A stretch of 64,000 nucleotides of DNA from Struthidea cinerea. Its lineage: Eukaryota; Chordata; Aves; Passeriformes; Corcoracidae. Each line of letters opens with the position of its first letter. The first letter of the stretch is position 1. Where the stretch lies: assembly GCA_013397865.1 (NCBI GenBank), contig VZTI01005034.1:210269-274268 (forward strand). The letters are read 5' to 3'. Position numbers and translations under genes: made by a program. Shown here one piece after another: positions 63,213 to 64,000 of the stretch. The notes under the pieces were generated by a model. It saw only the letters and a program-made list of their open reading frames with translations, ran no database searches and had not been told where the DNA came from.

Positions 63213-64000
63213 TTAATTGAGGTCATCTGAGGCCCTGATGGGGGTTACTTGAGTTTAGTGGAGTAGCTTTATAATTGATCCAGGGGTTACCTGAGGTCAT
63301 TGGAGGCCCTGATTTGGGTTACTTGAGTTCATTGGAGTATTTTTTAATTGATCTGGGGGTTACTTGAGGTCATTTGAGGCCCTGACCAGGGTTACTTGAG
63401 TTCATTTGGGATTACTTGAGTTCATTTGAGTCCCTGACCGGGGTTACTTGAGTTCATATGGGTTATTTGAATTCATTAGAGTCTCTTTTAATTGATCCAG
63501 GGGTTACTTGAGGTCATTTGAGGCCCTGACACGGGTTACTTGAGGTCATTTCGGGTTACTTGAGGACATTTGAGGCCCTGTTTGGAGTTATTTGAGTTCA
63601 TTGGAGCCTTTTTCAAGTTGATCCAGGGGTTACTTGAGGTCATTTGGTGTTACTTGAGGACAATTGAGGCCCTGTTCGGGGTTACTTGAGTTCACGTGGG
63701 TTATTTGAGTTCATGGGAGTAGTTTTTAATTGATCCAGGGGTTACACAAAGTCATTTAAGGCCCTGATTTGAGTTGCTTGAGTTCATTGGAGCCTTTTTA
63801 AAATTGATCCAGGGGTTACTTGAGGTCATTTGAGGCCCTGACTGGGGTTATTTGTGTTCATATGGGGTTATTTGAAGTCACTGGATTATTTTTNTTTGTG
63901 TTCATATGGGGTTATTTGAAGTCACTGGATTATTTTTTATTTGATCCAGGGGTTACCTGAGGTTATTGAGGCCCTGCCCAGGGTTACTTGAGTTCATTTG
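63213..64000 (+). repeat. Composite minisatellite inside or next to the retroviral leader
   Basis: The array is made of diverged modules of the types GGGTTACTTGAGTTCATTGG, GGTCATTTGAGGCCCTGA and ATTGATCCAGGGGTTAC. The word TTGATC(C) recurs at 63275, 63348, 63492, 63618, 63730, 63804 and 63941, so spacings are 73, 144, 126, 112, 74 and 137 bp. They suggest a basic unit near 73 bp with extra copies of submodules inserted or lost. About ten GGCCCTG-type words are present. Stops occur in the frames examined, so it is not a protein repeat. It runs on past the window end. Confidence 0.92.
63894..63894. other. Single ambiguous base (N), likely assembly join
   Basis: The only N in the window. The 43 bases before it (63851-63893) and the 43 bases after it (63895-63937) are identical, as expected where two contig ends that overlap were placed end to end. 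Confidence 0.85.

Noticed and set aside
1..64000. CRISPR arrays, bacterial operons, tRNA or rRNA genes
   Set aside because: The repeat content and lack of coding density show vertebrate nuclear DNA. The only regular array (63213-64000) has no spacers, and no tRNA or rRNA signature was recognised by eye.

Overview
The window looks like vertebrate nuclear DNA, specifically avian and most likely from a songbird or other neoavian. The support is internal. There are several CR1 LINE fragments, some with the bird-type octamer tail, three kinds of endogenous-retrovirus LTR that look avian, a few decayed MIR-like SINEs, sparse repeats in an AT-rich background, and no operon structure. The species and chromosome cannot be named from the sequence alone.

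No protein-coding gene can be supported. Every long open frame falls in one of three classes: inside a repeat (CR1, LTR), in the GC-rich retroviral leader, or a chance frame without homology I recognise. Two short segments have exon-like splice signals (minus strand 7014-7161, plus strand 42036-42087), and one unassigned open frame of about 160 codons lies at 13831-14308. They are given as weak candidates. The window is best read as an intergenic or intronic stretch.

Layout. 1-9.4 kb is unique AT-rich sequence with one exon candidate. At 9.4-9.7 kb lies the 3' part of an ERVL-type LTR. At 13.8-15.4 kb an unassigned open frame is followed by a very old CR1. At 24.27-24.74 kb there is a complete solo LTR with a perfect 5-bp target-site duplication. 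From 28.2 to 33.7 kb lie three CR1 pieces, one MIR-like relic, and a GC-rich island with a hairpin and a POU octamer (31.54-31.88 kb). 33.7-44.5 kb is mostly unique. An old CR1 lies at 44.5 kb and a second MIR-like relic at 47.8 kb. At 48.22-48.74 kb is a second solo LTR of the first one's family, with its own different 5-bp duplication. 48.7-60.4 kb is unique with simple repeats, and a CR1 3' end lies at 60.4 kb.

The right edge is the most notable part. A gammaretrovirus-like LTR (CCAAT box, TATA box, AATAAA) ends in CA at 62936. It is followed after two bases by an 18-bp tRNA-Pro-like primer binding site and a GC-rich leader. At about 63213 the sequence turns into a composite minisatellite that runs to the window end. 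The array contains a single N at 63894 with an exact 43-bp duplication on its two sides, which looks like an assembly join rather than biology.
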